From Paralvinella palmiformis (lineage: Eukaryota; Annelida; Polychaeta; Terebellida; Alvinellidae), in assembly GCA_025642065.1 (NCBI GenBank), contig JAODUP010000275.1, positions 1,114,001 through 1,178,000 of the forward strand: a stretch of DNA of 64,000 nucleotides, in the 5' to 3' direction. Below the pieces are notes generated by a model. That model had not been told where the DNA came from. It did no database searches and was given only the letters and a program-made list of their open reading frames with translations. Every line of letters starts with the position of its first letter. Positions within the stretch are counted from its first letter, which is position 1. Of the stretch, positions 26,876 to 39,964 are shown in pieces. The position numbers and the translations under genes are program-made.

Positions 26876-29774
26876 GTATAATAACCGGGGTGACTGGTTC
26901 GGCGTCCTTTTTTTTTCTCGCCCCGATCTCGGCAAGATTAATATCTGCTCGGCCATTAGAGAAGGAGCTTAGAAAATTTGTCTTCATTTATTATGCCAGT
27001 TAATGAGTTTATTTTTGGTGGATATCTGTTCGGCTTGTCTCTCTGGCCCACCATGGCATTCTCTCTCTGACATACACACACACTCAGTCTCTCGGCTGGT
27101 GTACGTGCATGGCCATATTAGTAACTAAGATCACTCTACCTAGTCTTTATATATAAAAACATGGACTGTGATATTTTTTTGGTATAAAAGTTCCCCGATT
27201 CGTGGCCATAGAGAACTATTTCACATCTGAGTGGCATCAGTCAGTATTTATTATTATTATTAAGATTTATTCCTCAGCTCTCTGTTTAGTTGACTCTAGT
27301 AACGCGGGCCGCGAGCGAGAGATGTCGTATTTTCTCGTCCAGAAACGAGAGAAAGACACCGCACGCGTAAAAAAACCAGACTAACATGCTAGTAATTATT
27401 ATCTCTGGGCATCTGACATTATCACTGCTGCTGCAGTCGTCTTGTGACACACACACACACACACACAGAGAGAGAGCGAGAGTATGACGACGAGACCGAC
27501 AGTAGCCCGATAATGTGTCTAGGTTATAGTTAAAACAACTGCTCTCTCTCCACGCCGTTTTCCTGCTCTATTTATTTCTAGTACTTCTCTATAACTAGTA
27601 GAGAGATTTTTTAATACATTATTATTTAGCTATATAGATCTGATCTTGGTGTTTGGTGGTGGTTACACATACTAGTGTGTGTGTGTGTGTGTGTTCGTTG
27701 GCCGAGTTGTATTATTTCTGTGTAATCTCTTAAGACTTGGCCAGTTAAGATGGTGAGGTTTTTCTCTCTCCAGTTTGTATATATTAGATAACGGTCTAGT
27801 GGCCTGTGTGTGTCTTATCTCGGAGTTTATGAATATGTGTTTGGCTTTGTTATCAGTGGCCCAATAGCAGATTGACGTACGCTGTTTATCATGTGATGAG
27901 GATCTTACTTAAAAATAACCAGATACCGATCCTTGTTTGTTAGTTAACATTCTAATCTTCTCCGTGTTTGGGTGTTTCCTAATTTATTTAGTATTCGCTA
28001 GAACTTTTAGAAGTGTCTTCCACGTGCATGCGCGCGCTTGTGAGTGGTTTTCTAGACCCAATGGAAAAAGTACAGTATTGACCAGACTAAGTCGGTAGCT
28101 AGTAGAGTAGGATACATATCACTATATCCAAGTACAGCTTGTCTTTCACTGTAACAAACTAAGTATACATTTACATAGAGAGAGATGGTCTTTACTGATT
28201 GTCCAACAGTGGTGTACACACGCGCTTGCACACACACACATGAAGATTTGTGATTATCTATGTCAGTGCCTCTTTAACCCATTGCTTATATGTACATCCA
28301 GTTTGACCATTGCGCGCGCGCACGCACACACATAAACACAGGTATTTATAAGAGATTGCGATTACCTGTGTTATAATACAAAGCTCAGGTATCCAGAATA
28401 CCTTTTCATTATGATACTATACCATTGAGTTTTATTATTTTAATACTATTTTTCTACTATCAGTGTGTTCTTATTGTTCATTTAGACTGCTACTCTGACT
28501 GATTATTATCATAGACTGATTATTATCTTAGAACATCCACCTACACACCGAGCTAAAACAATACACCACTCTCCATCTACTCGTATCATATGTCTGTTAC
28601 TTAGTAGATAATGATGCTCCAATCATAAGGGACATAACCAAGCCATCTTCATATTTGTGGTGCCAGTATCTAACCCCTTAATGCCATGTTTCCATGCTGG
28701 TGGAGAACAGCCGAGGCAAAGGTGTCGGCTTGCCGAGCGACATCTTCGTGTTAATATCCGTGGAATATGAATTTGTCATCTTCTGAGTTGAACAGCGCCA
28801 TCTTGTTTGCATTTGGTAAATGTCAAAGTGAATGTCGTATTTCTAAGTAATTATCACTATAATTTGTTCATGTCAGGTGTAGGGCTGTGTAGATGGTGTT
28901 TGGGTCTCACCCCGGGTGGCTTACCTAAATAATTAATGTTAATGTTCATTTTAGGGGAATAATTATATCAGTTCATCTACCTGTCATGTGACACATTCTG
29001 TACTGGTTGCTGTGATGTCATCGGGCATATATTTCCAGTTATTCTCTCTCTCTGTGGTCCTTAATTTAAGGGACAACTATAATGATACATGTATGTTGAC
29101 AGTAAGGTATTTGATGATATGCTAATTTTGTGTATTTGTTTATTTAATAATAATAAATTGAATTCTTGAAAACACATGAAGCCAACGTTTAAAGATTTGT
29201 TTACCTATAAGGAAGATGATACCTTGTTATTGATCACGTTCTATCAGTATGATGATCAATGAAGATTACATGATTATTAATTAGATAATCTAGAATGTTG
29301 TTGTTGTGACCATGAGAGATGTTTTAATTGTCTAATAATAACTCTGTATGGTGTCGCTGTAATTGATCGTGAATGTTGCTGATTGTAGGCCACTTTTGTA
29401 TACGTGGTGGGCTAAGTAGGTTGAGCGACTTGGAAAGATAATGAGGTGACGTGAAAGATGAAACACCCTTATGACAAGCCCTGGGTAACTGATCGTGAAG
29501 TGATGGGTTAGATTTTTATTGTGCTGTGTTCGTTTAGTAACCAGAACTATAGGTATAGTTGTGACATATTGTAGAGATACTGATAATAATAATGATGGTG
29601 TTGATTTAAGTGATAATTTTTTCATTACAGAGAGTTAGTCAGAATCTGTTAACAAAAACTGTTTCCGTAAACAGATGGGTCTTAAGAATTATTCTGTTTA
29701 TAGATCGTTTTATCTCTCTTACCTATAATAATAGTAAGTGAAAAGCACTAGTATATTACACATATTATTTTATA

Positions 29775-30126
29775 CAGGGTTCGCACTGGTCCTTGAAAAG
29801 TCCTGGAATTTTAAAATTTGGATTCCAGGCCTGGAACGTCCAGGAATTTGGACATTCACAATTATCAATTTATTATAGATCTATATTTCCTATTATAAGC
29901 ATACAGGAATTCTGTCGTCAAACTACTTCTAAAATGTCGAGTCGGTGTTTGTGTTAGTTTGATGTCTGTCACTGCGCTCCTGCTTTCGTTAAAAATATGG
30001 ATGTATATTTTCATGCATTAAGAGTTCACGAATTCTTTGAAATGGTTCTGGAATTTGACATTGGAAGGTCTTTGAAAATCCTGGAAAGTCGTGGAATTTG
30101 AGATGTCCAAATGTGTATGAACCCTG
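29775..30126. mobile_element. hAT-like miniature inverted-repeat element (MITE)
   Basis: The 352-bp element starts CAGGGTTCGCACTGGTCC and ends GTATGAACCCTG. The subterminal sequences (CCTTGAAAAGTCCTGGAATTT on the left, AAATCCTGGAAAGTCGTGGAA on the right) are also related in inverse orientation. CAGGGTTC termini with CTTGAAA/GGAATTT subterminal motifs are typical of non-autonomous hAT elements. Flanks show TTATA on both sides (ATTTTATA left, TTATATGT right), so an 8-bp target duplication is not intact or the boundaries have drifted. There is no coding capacity. Confidence 0.75.
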
Positions 30127-32065
30127 TTATATGTCATATTTATGACAAGGTTTAGTTAAAACGTTTACCAAACTATTTAATATGGTTTTAAATTTGATGT
30201 TTTATATTCAGTTTATAAGGTTGAAATTGGCAGATATTTATAAAAGTTCTATTTGGCTTTAGTAATGAAATATTCCAATTTGTAGCATTTGGACTAGTAT
30301 TTTATAGTTAATTATCATTGAAGGCAGTATTAGGTTAAATAGTGTAGTCTATATTAGTAAGAACAGGTTTGGTGAATAAGTTCTCCTATCATCACCATAG
30401 TTTGGAATGATCATTAAAGGTCATCCAGCTAGGTGGATTATTATAATTTGTTTGTCGTTATCATTGTTAGAGCACTACATATTTGTATAGTTAAAGTGAT
30501 TAATTCCCACTATATATAGACTGATGTATAACTGATGAAATAATCAGAATAATGGAGAAACTATCAGATTATACAACACAATAACAAATATCATATTAAT
30601 GTGCCATCCTTTATCTAATTCTGGATCTTCTTTTATCTGTTATTGTTAACTGTTGGTTATAACTTAGCTCAGCTTCAGTAAATTTACCATGTTGCTATTC
30701 ATATACTGATATAGCAACGAGTACTAAATATATCACCATCATCTATTGTACAATTATCTAGTACAAATTATATTGGCTATCAGACAATGTTTTCATTTCA
30801 GTATTTTTGGTCATCTCAAAATGTTAGATAATTGAGTGAGATATTCTTGTAGTGTATCTGTGTTTTGGCTCAAGTGATGTGCTCATCGTAGGTATAACAT
30901 AACAGCTTATATTTTATGGAACGGGATATTAAAGAGATTAGAAGTTTGATCGCTTGTAAACAAAATTAAAGTGGTATTATTTTAGTTGTATTGACATTTT
31001 ACTGTCCACTTTGATAGATTGTGAGGATGTTTTATTATATTTTAATCCACATTATTATCATTATTGGTGTAGGACATTAATGTTATAGTTCATTGTCAAT
31101 ATTTATGAGAGTAATGGTTATTGACTCTTTAGTTAATTATTATGACCTACTTCTCGATATTAATGGGACAAATGTGAACTCCTACACTCACAGTGTGTGT
31201 GTGTACATATATTTAGTCATAAGAATTGTTAGTATTGGTACTCTGTTTATAGATGTGGGATAGATTATCCTGAATACTATGTCCCAAAATATAACAGAGA
31301 GGATATTAAAGAAGAAGAGATGGAATATATTATTATTTGTGATATGTCTCTAGGAATGGGATGAACTAATGTTCTATTTATAGCCGTGGGTTAGACTTAA
31401 TAGTTAATAAAATATTTATCATGTATGAAGACTAATGCTCTCTGTTTATTGATATGTGATAAACTAATACTTTAATCATATTTTTGGTATAGATAAATCG
31501 AATACAATATTTCTGACAGTAGTAGACCCGTAGTGCCTTTGTCACTATAGAATGGCTCAATCTTGTATTTATAGTGTACAGAAGGACAGCCGAGAGGGAT
31601 AGATTTATACCATATTGGGATAGGTTATCGGTGGTAGGTATGACGCTAGGATAGAGCAATACTGCATTTATCACTAACACTAGCCGTATTTATCACTGTG
31701 ATGTATATATAACATTAGCCAGAGAGACTGACATAAAGCAGTGTGTGATGATGACCAGTGACCATCTATAGACAAACGTCGGCTATCTCGGGTAACAATA
31801 GTTAGATGGACTGTAATATGTGACCAGCCAGAGTCTGTTCTCTGACTGTCTGAATTATTTATGTGTTTGGAGAGCGTACTCGGCTCTCATCAATTATTAT
31901 ACGGGGAGGACGTGTCATAAACGGGAGCTTTAAGTCCGGAGCCAATCAATAGAAACTGGCGCTGGCCCCTAACATGTGATATACTGGTATCCTGGTACAA
32001 TAGCTAACGTTAATATACCAATATATGTATCCAGTATTAACTAGGGAATTAAAAATAGACTCACA

Positions 32066-33168
32066 CTATATCGGCAATGTGAAATTATCTCCCTATAGTG
32101 GCAATGTGAAATTATGTCCCTATAGTGATAATGTGAAATTATCTCCCTATAGTGACAATGTGAAATTATCTCCATATAGTGACACTGAAATTATCTCCGT
32201 ATAGTGGCACTGTGAAATTATCTCCCTATAGTGGCACTTAAATTAGCTCTCTATAGTGACAATGTGAAATTATCTCCCTATAGTGGCACTGTGAAATTAT
32301 CTCCCTATAGTGGCACTGTGAAATTATCTCCCTATAGTGGCACTGTGAAATTATCGCCGTATAGTGGCACTGTGAAATGATCTCCCTATAGTGGCACTGT
32401 GAAATTATCTCCCTATAGTGGCAATTTGAAATTATCTCCCTATAGTGGCACTGTGAATTTATCTCCCTATAGTGGCAATGTGAAATTATCTCCCTATAGT
32501 GGCAATGTGAAATTATCTCCCTATAGTGGCAATGTGAAATTATCTCCTATAGTGGCAATGTGAAATTATCTCCCTATAGTGGCAATGTGAAATTATCTCC
32601 CTATATTGGCACTGTGAAATTATCTCCCTATAGTGGCACTGTGAAATTATCTCCGTATAGTGGCACTGTGAAATTATCTCCCTATAGTGGCAATGTGAAA
32701 TTATCTCCCTATAGTGGCACTGTGAAATTATCTCCGTATAGTGGCATGAAATTTTTTGGGGAAATTATCTCCCTATAGTGGCAATGTGAAATTATCTCCC
32801 TATAGTGGCACTGTGAAATTATCTCCGTATAGTGGCACTGTGAAATTATCTCCCTATAGTGGCAATGTGAAATTATGTCCCTATAGTGGCAATGTGAAAT
32901 TATCTCCCTATAGTGGCACTGTGAAATTATCTCCGTATAGTGGCACTGTGAAATTATCTCCGTATAGTGGCAATGTGAAATTATCTCCGTATAGTGGCAA
33001 TGTGAAATTATCTCCGTATAGTGGCAATGTGAAATTACCTCCCTATAGTGGCAATGTGAAATTATCTTCCTATAGTGACAATGTGAAATTATCTTCCTAT
33101 AGTGACAATGTGAAATTATCTCCCTATAGTGACAATGTAAAATTATCTCCCTATAGTGACAATGTGAC
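32066..33168 (+). repeat. 27-bp minisatellite, about 40 copies
   Basis: The unit is close to GTGAAATTATCTCCCTATAG plus TGGCAMT. Because 27 is nine codons, long frames stay open: the plus strand reads VKLSPYSGN/T repeats and the minus strand reads HCHYREIIS repeats. Variants (GGCACT, GGCAAT, GACAAT; CCC vs CCG) are scattered, and a few units carry indels (near 32188, 32237, 32548 and 32745) that break the frame. It has no start context or splice signals, so I call it a repeat rather than a gene. Confidence 0.95.
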
Positions 33169-34269
33169 ATCTGTTAAATTGAATATATAATAAAATAATT
33201 GTATAGTTTTAATATCGATATATAACTGTAAATGTTCATTAACTATATCTTATAATGTAATGTCATTCTACAGTGTATTTGATTGGATCCTGATAGTAAT
33301 GATATTTAGTTGTTTTTATTAATGTTATTAGATGTTATGATTTACCTGGATAGTTAGGTTAGACTCTAAGACATGGGCTATATCTGTAATGATTTCTCTA
33401 TATGTTTATGTGTGGATGTAAACATTAATGTTATCTGTATGTAATAGAATGGTTCAACTGTCATGTGATAGATTTTCGAACATTTGATCAGATCATTCCA
33501 GTTCTTGAAAAAAAGCCACCATAGACACCCACCCTCCGATACATGATATTCATTTCATGATTTTGCTAAGAACTTAGATCTATCATTGTCATGATGTGGG
33601 ATTATTTATGTGATCTCTTGTTGTCTAGTAGGAAGATGTCAACAAATAATAATACTAGGTCATCCGGTTATATCTTGTTAGATTGATACCTTTGTTATAG
33701 TGCTCCATACATCCCCCCTCTCACCTAATGTGTGTGCGTGCGTGTGTGTTATCCATTCAGTGTTCCAGCTAGGTTTTGAAAAGTACAGGGTGCAGTTGGC
33801 AGATGGAGGGCACTTTTAGTTTTACGCGTGAAAGATAATTTTGAGGACACATCATTTGAAATCAGTTTTTTAGTTAACTTTGGCATTTAGTTAATATTCA
33901 TGAAATGGCGCTTGTGACAGTATCATAATTGTCCGTCTCTCAGATGTACACGAGTTGATTTATGCATATTTCATATGTATTATTGTATATTCCTGGTTAT
34001 TTATTGACTTTTCCTATGAAGACATGTCTTATCAGGCAGGTGAGGCAATATGGTGTAACTAAAGATAAGTAATAATAATAATAATTTGACATGCTATTAT
34101 TAACATTGCTAGCTTCCTTACTGAAGAAATGCAGGTCTGTAATTTGATGCTTTGTTTTGAGGACTAATTTATAAATTAAATTACATTAATAAATTTAAAA
34201 TTTGGAGTAGATGAGCATTAGCGTGTTTGGGAGAGACTACCTTGCCCGTTGTCTGGCCGCTGGGAGAAC

Positions 34270-34345
34270 TCCTCACACTGTAGTTACATGTCTGAGGACT
34301 CGAACCCAGACTTACAACACAGGAATCTCACATCCTGGATGGGCT
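34270..34345 (-). repeat. tRNA-like SINE fragment with a perfect B box
   Basis: The minus strand reads GTCTGGGTTCGAGTCCTCAG, containing a full polymerase III B box. The A-box side is poor and no cloverleaf can be drawn, so it is a tRNA-derived repeat rather than a gene. Confidence 0.45.
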
Positions 34346-35186
34346 GAAAATTCTGACAAGGATAGTTAGTTTGATAGATAGCGTGTATTAAATTAATGTA
34401 TGGTCGTGTTGTTGTTTAAAGTGATGTCCCTTCTCTGTGACATCTCACTTGTGTATGTTTGATTCAGTTTCAATAGTTGGAACTAAACACCTGTGTTAAA
34501 ATTATTGTGCTAATTTTCTCCCCATTAATCAAAATGCTATCTGTGGGTTTAACAATAAAAATATTATAGCTTGGCCTCGCTGAGTTTATGAAATGATCAA
34601 TTGATAACATTGTTGGTTCACATATGACGATATTTATAGTGTTTCAGTTGGTCAAATGATTTATATGGGGGACTGATACAAGAATCTACCTTAACATATA
34701 CATAATTAATTGTATGGTTGCCTGGATGGATTGATGTGCGGGTACGAGCGCGCGCGCCAACACACCTGACGTGTTTATCCGTCTGCATTGTGCATGGCAT
34801 TGATTAATGTTGGGTCGTAGCGCGCATCGCGATTGTGCTGTGTATATAAACTCAGAAAGACCCCCTCCCCCCCTCAACACCTCCTAACACTGATTACATA
34901 CACACAGACAGACACTGATACACACACACACACACACACACACACATCTAGTACTAGTGCTAAAGCAGTGTTTCCTGAGCTGGCTGTAGTTTTTGTCTTC
35001 TATGAAGCTAAGCTCCACAGGCTGTAAGCATCTACACATGAGCCAAACATCTTTATAGTCCTGCTTCAGTTGGTCTACAGGAAAAAAGGGGGAAGGCACC
35101 ACACTGCCAGTAATGTGCTATAATAGTTTTGCCACCAGACTTGTAGATATAGTGTTCATATTATTTGTGGTGTAGATGATGATGTT

Positions 35187-35232
35187 TGTGTGTGTGTGTG
35201 TGTGTGTGTGTTTGTTTGTGTGTGTGTGCGTG
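35187..35232 (+). repeat. (TG)n microsatellite
   Basis: TG dinucleotides with TTTG interruptions. Confidence 0.9.
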
Positions 35233-35379
35233 TACTATTGCGAGACCCTGATTAGGAACTATGGAATGTGACATGCGCGAGATTGTAAACTTTGCCGACT
35301 CCAGTCATTAATCACTCTACTCACCCCAAGAAGACAGTAGCCACGACGTAATCTAGTCAAGCCTCACAACCGCCATCAT

Positions 35380-35430
35380 GCCAGTCAGTCAGCCAGCCAA
35401 CTAGCTAGCTAACTGGCTGGCTGACTGGCC
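35380..35430. repeat. Imperfect hairpin of CAGT/CAGC and CTAG motifs
   Basis: Left arm CCAGTCAGTCAGCCAGCCAA and right arm CTGGCTGGCTGACTGG are complementary over about 18 bases with small mismatches, around a CTAGCTAGCT loop. Confidence 0.7.
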
Positions 35431-35840
35431 AATCATTCGCGGTACATACAACACTTGTTCATACCTATATAATCTTCTAATACATCGTTTTTATTCGATG
35501 CCAGTCTCTCCTTCCTACATGGCTCGAGCCATTCCACATATTTATATCGCACACACACACACACAACATCTCGCAATGAATTGTTTCCGCTTTGTTTCAG
35601 TATCCTGATGAATCGTCCATACATTGCCAGAGTCTTTTCACACAATCCTAAAGCCCACTGTAGGCTAGTGATCCTTTGAAGAAACATACATTTTTTTATT
35701 GTCCATGGATTGTATTGTTTTAGTACTGTAGGCTTTGTTGCAGTAGTGTGTGGGGGTGGATGCCTTTGGGGTGCTGGGTCGAGGAAGGAGCGGTGGATAT
35801 TGTATCTGGATTACCCCCACTGTTTGGCGGCCATGTTTTA

Positions 35841-35854
35841 ATCACCATGGTAAC
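35841..35854 (+). promoter_or_regulatory. RFX X-box-like site 3
   Basis: ATCACCATGGTAAC matches the X-box half sites on both sides of CCATGG. Its setting is moderately GC-rich and its function is unproven. Confidence 0.3.
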
Positions 35855-36664
35855 AGATATTGTTTGTTAGTTGTCTCTTTGGAAAGAGATGCCCCACGAT
35901 CAGCCAATCACATACCGACCCATATATTAATATAGGATCTCGGTCAGGATCGTTGTTTTCTTGCTGATAAAGGATTCCAAAAGTCAGTTTGGTGCTAAAT
36001 GTCTGCTCGGTCTGACTGTTGTGTAGGTGCTGGGCCCGTTTTCTCTGTGTCAGGTTTCTTTTAAGCCAGGTGGATTAGGTTTAACATTGGTAGGCTCGGT
36101 TGTATGTGTGTGTGTGTGTGGACCACTTACATCCTTCGCCTAGATTTCTTTAGCTAACATGTATGTATGATTGGCCGATTGGTTATGATTGGTTGTGGAG
36201 GAGGAGGAGGTAGTGGTTTCTGGGATCGCAATATGTGATGGCACTAAGACTTGTATATCCATAAAACTGCTTTCACGTATCTATACAGCTATAAACCTAG
36301 TTATTGTTATTACATCCGGGAGCCTGACCATCAGCTTTTCTTCCTTAGTTAATATGGCCACCTTGTGTGTGTGTGTGTTTGTTCGTATATTGTGTGTTTG
36401 TTGTGTGGTTAAAACGACACCAGCACAGAGAATCACAGATCAGGATTATAATATCCAACCAGGAGACAGAATCAAGAATAGGAGATTTTCTTACTAGTTT
36501 CTTCCACTTTCTTGGATGTCTTCAGGGAAGTTTATTTCTCTCTCTCTCTCTGTGTGTGTGTGTCAGACAGGACTCTGTTAGATGCTACATCCATCAAGCT
36601 TTGTCTTTACTGACTGACTGTAATTTGCCAAGCTCCGACCACCGCCAGCCTACACTAGTCGTTG

Positions 36665-36876
36665 GTTAACAATCTGACTCGTCCACAGACTAGCTAATAA
36701 TCTGACTCGTCCACACACTGGCTAACAGTCTGACTCGTCCAAACACTGGCTAACAGTCTGATTCGTCCAAACACTGGCTAACAGTCTGACTCATCCACAC
36801 ACTGGCTAATAATCTGACTCGTCCACACACTGGCTAACAGTTTGACTCGTCCACACACTGGCTAACAGTCTGACTA
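36665..36876 (+). repeat. 28-bp minisatellite, about 7.5 copies
   Basis: The unit is close to TAACAGTCTGACTCGTCCAC + ACACTGGC. Copies differ at one to three bases. The array ends at a run of ten C residues (about 36885-36894). Confidence 0.92.
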
Positions 36877-38047
36877 ATATATTCCCCCCCCCCCTGTCAG
36901 TCAGTTAGTAATGTTTACTACTAACCCGCTGTCGGGATCTTTGTTTATACACTTCATATAACTCTACAATATTATAACAAAAACAACAACGACACTGTTA
37001 CAGTGTCATGTTATTACGTTACTGAGTTCTGTATAGTTCCTGTGATTGAGCTTAACTAATTATATTATCTATATAATTCTTATTTATATTTCCTGATGGG
37101 ACTAATAACTATTTACCATAACTAACAAATGCTCTTCTAATAAGTTCATTAGTTTTTATGATATTTAATTCCAGTCACATAAACATCCATTATTTGACAT
37201 CATTTAACATGAGATCTTCATGTGATAGTTACTCAAACATTTATTTTATTTTGTTTTCAGATGAGTGTGTAAGATGCAGCTTTCACTATACTGATTACTC
37301 GTTTTCCACTGTTTGTATCAACTATTTAATTGTCTGACTAGCACAAGCACACACGTAAATTTATAGGTCTCAGTAGTGTCTTACAAAGTGTGAACACGCT
37401 GCATATCAAACGTAATAGTACAACTAATGGCTTAAATATCTACTATTTATAATAAAACGTATAACATTAGATTTGTGTTTAATAATATGTGACGAACGTT
37501 ATAAGACGTATTTGTTGTTAATGATCAGTTGTAGTAGTTTCATTCTCAAACAGTGATTAGTTTTTTTTAGAGATATACACGTTTGTTGTTTGCATGTAGT
37601 TATAGCCGAGACTGATTCCAGGCACTAACATATAGTTTCATCATCATGTCTGCCATACGGAGACAGAGATGATGATGATGGTGAAGGGGGGGGGTTAGCT
37701 TCGTGTGACATGTTGCGTTGTTTTATGATTTTCCTAATGGTTGTGTATCAGTAGTCTGGGTCTGACATTTGACAGGTTATTGATTTGATCACCTTCTGTC
37801 TGTCTGTCTGTCTTTTTGGTAACTGATATTGTAGGGCTTCGATCCTGAGCAGAGATGAGGATGAGGAGGGGGATATAGTGGATGAGGAGGAGATGGTTTC
37901 TTGCCGCTTGCTATCAGGAGTCAAGCATCTGTGGGTTACAGCTAGTTGAAGGGGGGCGGGTTTTTTGGTGGCCTATAAAGGCCACAGTCGGATCAATGGA
38001 TTTCGCGGTCCGGTAGACCATGATATCGGCTTTGTCTTTATGTGTTC

Positions 38048-38100
38048 GCTCTCTCTCTCTCTCTCTCTCTCCATCTCTCCCTCTGTCTGTCTCTCTCTCC
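38048..38100 (+). repeat. (CT)n-rich tract
   Basis: CT dinucleotides with CCAT, CCCT and GTCT interruptions. Confidence 0.9.
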
Positions 38101-38177
38101 ATCTAGCCAGTTATCCAGTAAATAAAATGCTCCCAGCTTCATGCTGTATTGTCAGCTGTTTTACACAGTACCTGATT

Positions 38178-38230
38178 CTCTCTCACACACACGCAGAGAG
38201 AGAGAGAGTGTGTGTGTGTGTGTGAGAGAG
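38178..38230. repeat. Self-complementary CT/CA - GA - TG/GA compound microsatellite
   Basis: CTCTCTCACACACAC at 38178-38192 can pair with GTGTGTGAGAGAG at the right end, around a (GA)n loop. It is a long natural hairpin made from dinucleotide repeats. Confidence 0.8.
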
Positions 38231-38479
38231 ACTAATTTGGGAAAAGGCACCTATTTATTTCATGTTAATACAGTCGGATAACAGATTAACCGATCAACAG
38301 TACTGTGCCATACCGTGCCGAGGTATTTGGAGAGTAATGTTAACTTACTGGCTCTGGTCCTAACTCTCCATACACGATGTGGATTTATCTAAAAGACTTG
38401 GCACTTCTCTCTCGCAGTAGTTTTGTTGTTAATAAATATTCCATTTGATCGATTTTTCTGTTAATAATGCGCCATCGCT

Positions 38480-39310
38480 GGGCGGTTGGCTAGCTGATGG
38501 GCCGGCGTGTTCTATTGTTTGTTGTCTAACTATCTAACACGGCCAAGCTTCATCTCCGGCTCGTCCCCTCGCCATACTGACTGACTCGTCTGTGGGGACC
38601 CTTCTATACCGCCCGCTGTGTGGCGCTAGTCGCTGTTGTTGTTATTATGGCCGTAGTGTAGATGGCGGCTTGTCTATTAGCGCTGATCCTAGCCGGCCAT
38701 TTACAGTCAGCCATTGGCGGTCAGTTCTGGTTGGAAACGAGGTTACAACGACCGTGGGCGATGGAGATGTCATCATTGCCTGTGGAGACACCAACAGCAG
38801 CAGCCGAGAGAGAGAGAGAGAGATACCGGTTGATGGTGGTGGAGGAGGTGGTGGCGGTAGTGTCGGGTGCTGAATGGTCTGAGCTACAGCGGTGGTGGCG
38901 GCGCCACTAACGTGACACGCCAGAGCGGCGATAGACCGCCATCTGACGGAGGGTCACTGTACTCGAAGGGGCCCCGGCCGTATTGATCAACATGTCCTTA
39001 CCATTGGATGACATCTCCCCTAACACCGGTAATGCAGGAATTAATCTTGCTCGCCCACTTCGATTGCCGCTCACTCTGGCTCCCGACACTGTTTCGGCAT
39101 GTCATATTTTAAGCCGGGCGACAGCCTCGGAGAAAACCGGCAGTACCAGGGATCTGACTGGCGGGGGTATGTGGGTGTTGGTGGTGGTTGGGGGGTTGGG
39201 TGATGGTGATAGGATGGGTGGTGGTGATGGTAAGAGGGAGAGAGACTGGTCGGGTTGCCATAGACTTGGCGCTATAATGACAAGTGCTATAATAAACTGT
39301 GTAGGGAATG
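38480..39310. other. CpG-rich island, candidate alternative promoter
   Basis: GC and CpG are clearly raised over the AT-rich flanks. It contains ATGGCGGC-type motifs (about 38660) and CCGCCATC (about 38937), which are YY1-like. An ATG at 38662 opens MAACLLALILAGHLQSAIGG, a signal-peptide-like start, but the frame then turns into GA/GGT-repeat translation. I treat the frame as chance and the island as regulatory or a non-coding first exon. Confidence 0.35.
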
Positions 39311-39964
39311 AAACCAAGCCATGAGATTATGATGGAGTTGTTGTTGTTGTTGTTGGAACTATATAAATGTTATGATGGGATGACACTGATCCTGGTACAC
39401 TGGTGATAGCTGCTGAAATAATTATATTGTTTATGGCAAATATGTAGACTGCTCTAATAAATGGTATATTTGTTTACTGGACAAGATGTGTGCATATGGA
39501 GGGTGGGATTCTTGGTTTATATGGGTGGGGGTCTAATATTCTTATCTCCTTAACAGGAAGGCAGAAATAATTATCTTTTACTTCATACAAACACTGGATA
39601 TGAAGTCTGAGACACTCGCTTTGTAGAATATTTATAGCAGTTTAGGTCCCTGGGTGTATTAATTTCTTCATATCCCCCCCCCGTCTAGTGTGTGTGTGTT
39701 CATTAAGACTGTGCTGGCTCAATTTTATGTTGCTAACACGTCATTTCTCTCTCTATGTGTGTGTGTGTATGTCTGAGACGATGTCTGATGTTGTCATAAT
39801 ACAGAGCGGCAGTAGTTGTTGGCCTTGCTGTGTGTTAAGGTTAGAACCGGCCTGAGCATCAGTCTGTTGCCTCAGTCTGAGTATAAAACAACAGACTGCC
39901 ATGTTATAATATCATGTTTGCTGAAGCAGGTGACATAACGCATCTTAGTTCTGATGTTTGTCCG

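Noticed and set aside
26466..26972. 168-codon plus-strand frame
   Set aside because: It crosses a (CT)n tract and a CpG-rich island with X-box-like sites; no splice-site support or family resemblance. It is more likely regulatory DNA.
32560..33190. Long plus and minus frames of repeating nonapeptides
   Set aside because: They arise from a 27-bp minisatellite; no start context, splice sites or flanking coding sequence.
38662..38910. Signal-peptide-like frame in the CpG island
   Set aside because: After about 30 residues the frame is encoded by GA and GGT repeats, and it has no donor in a good context.
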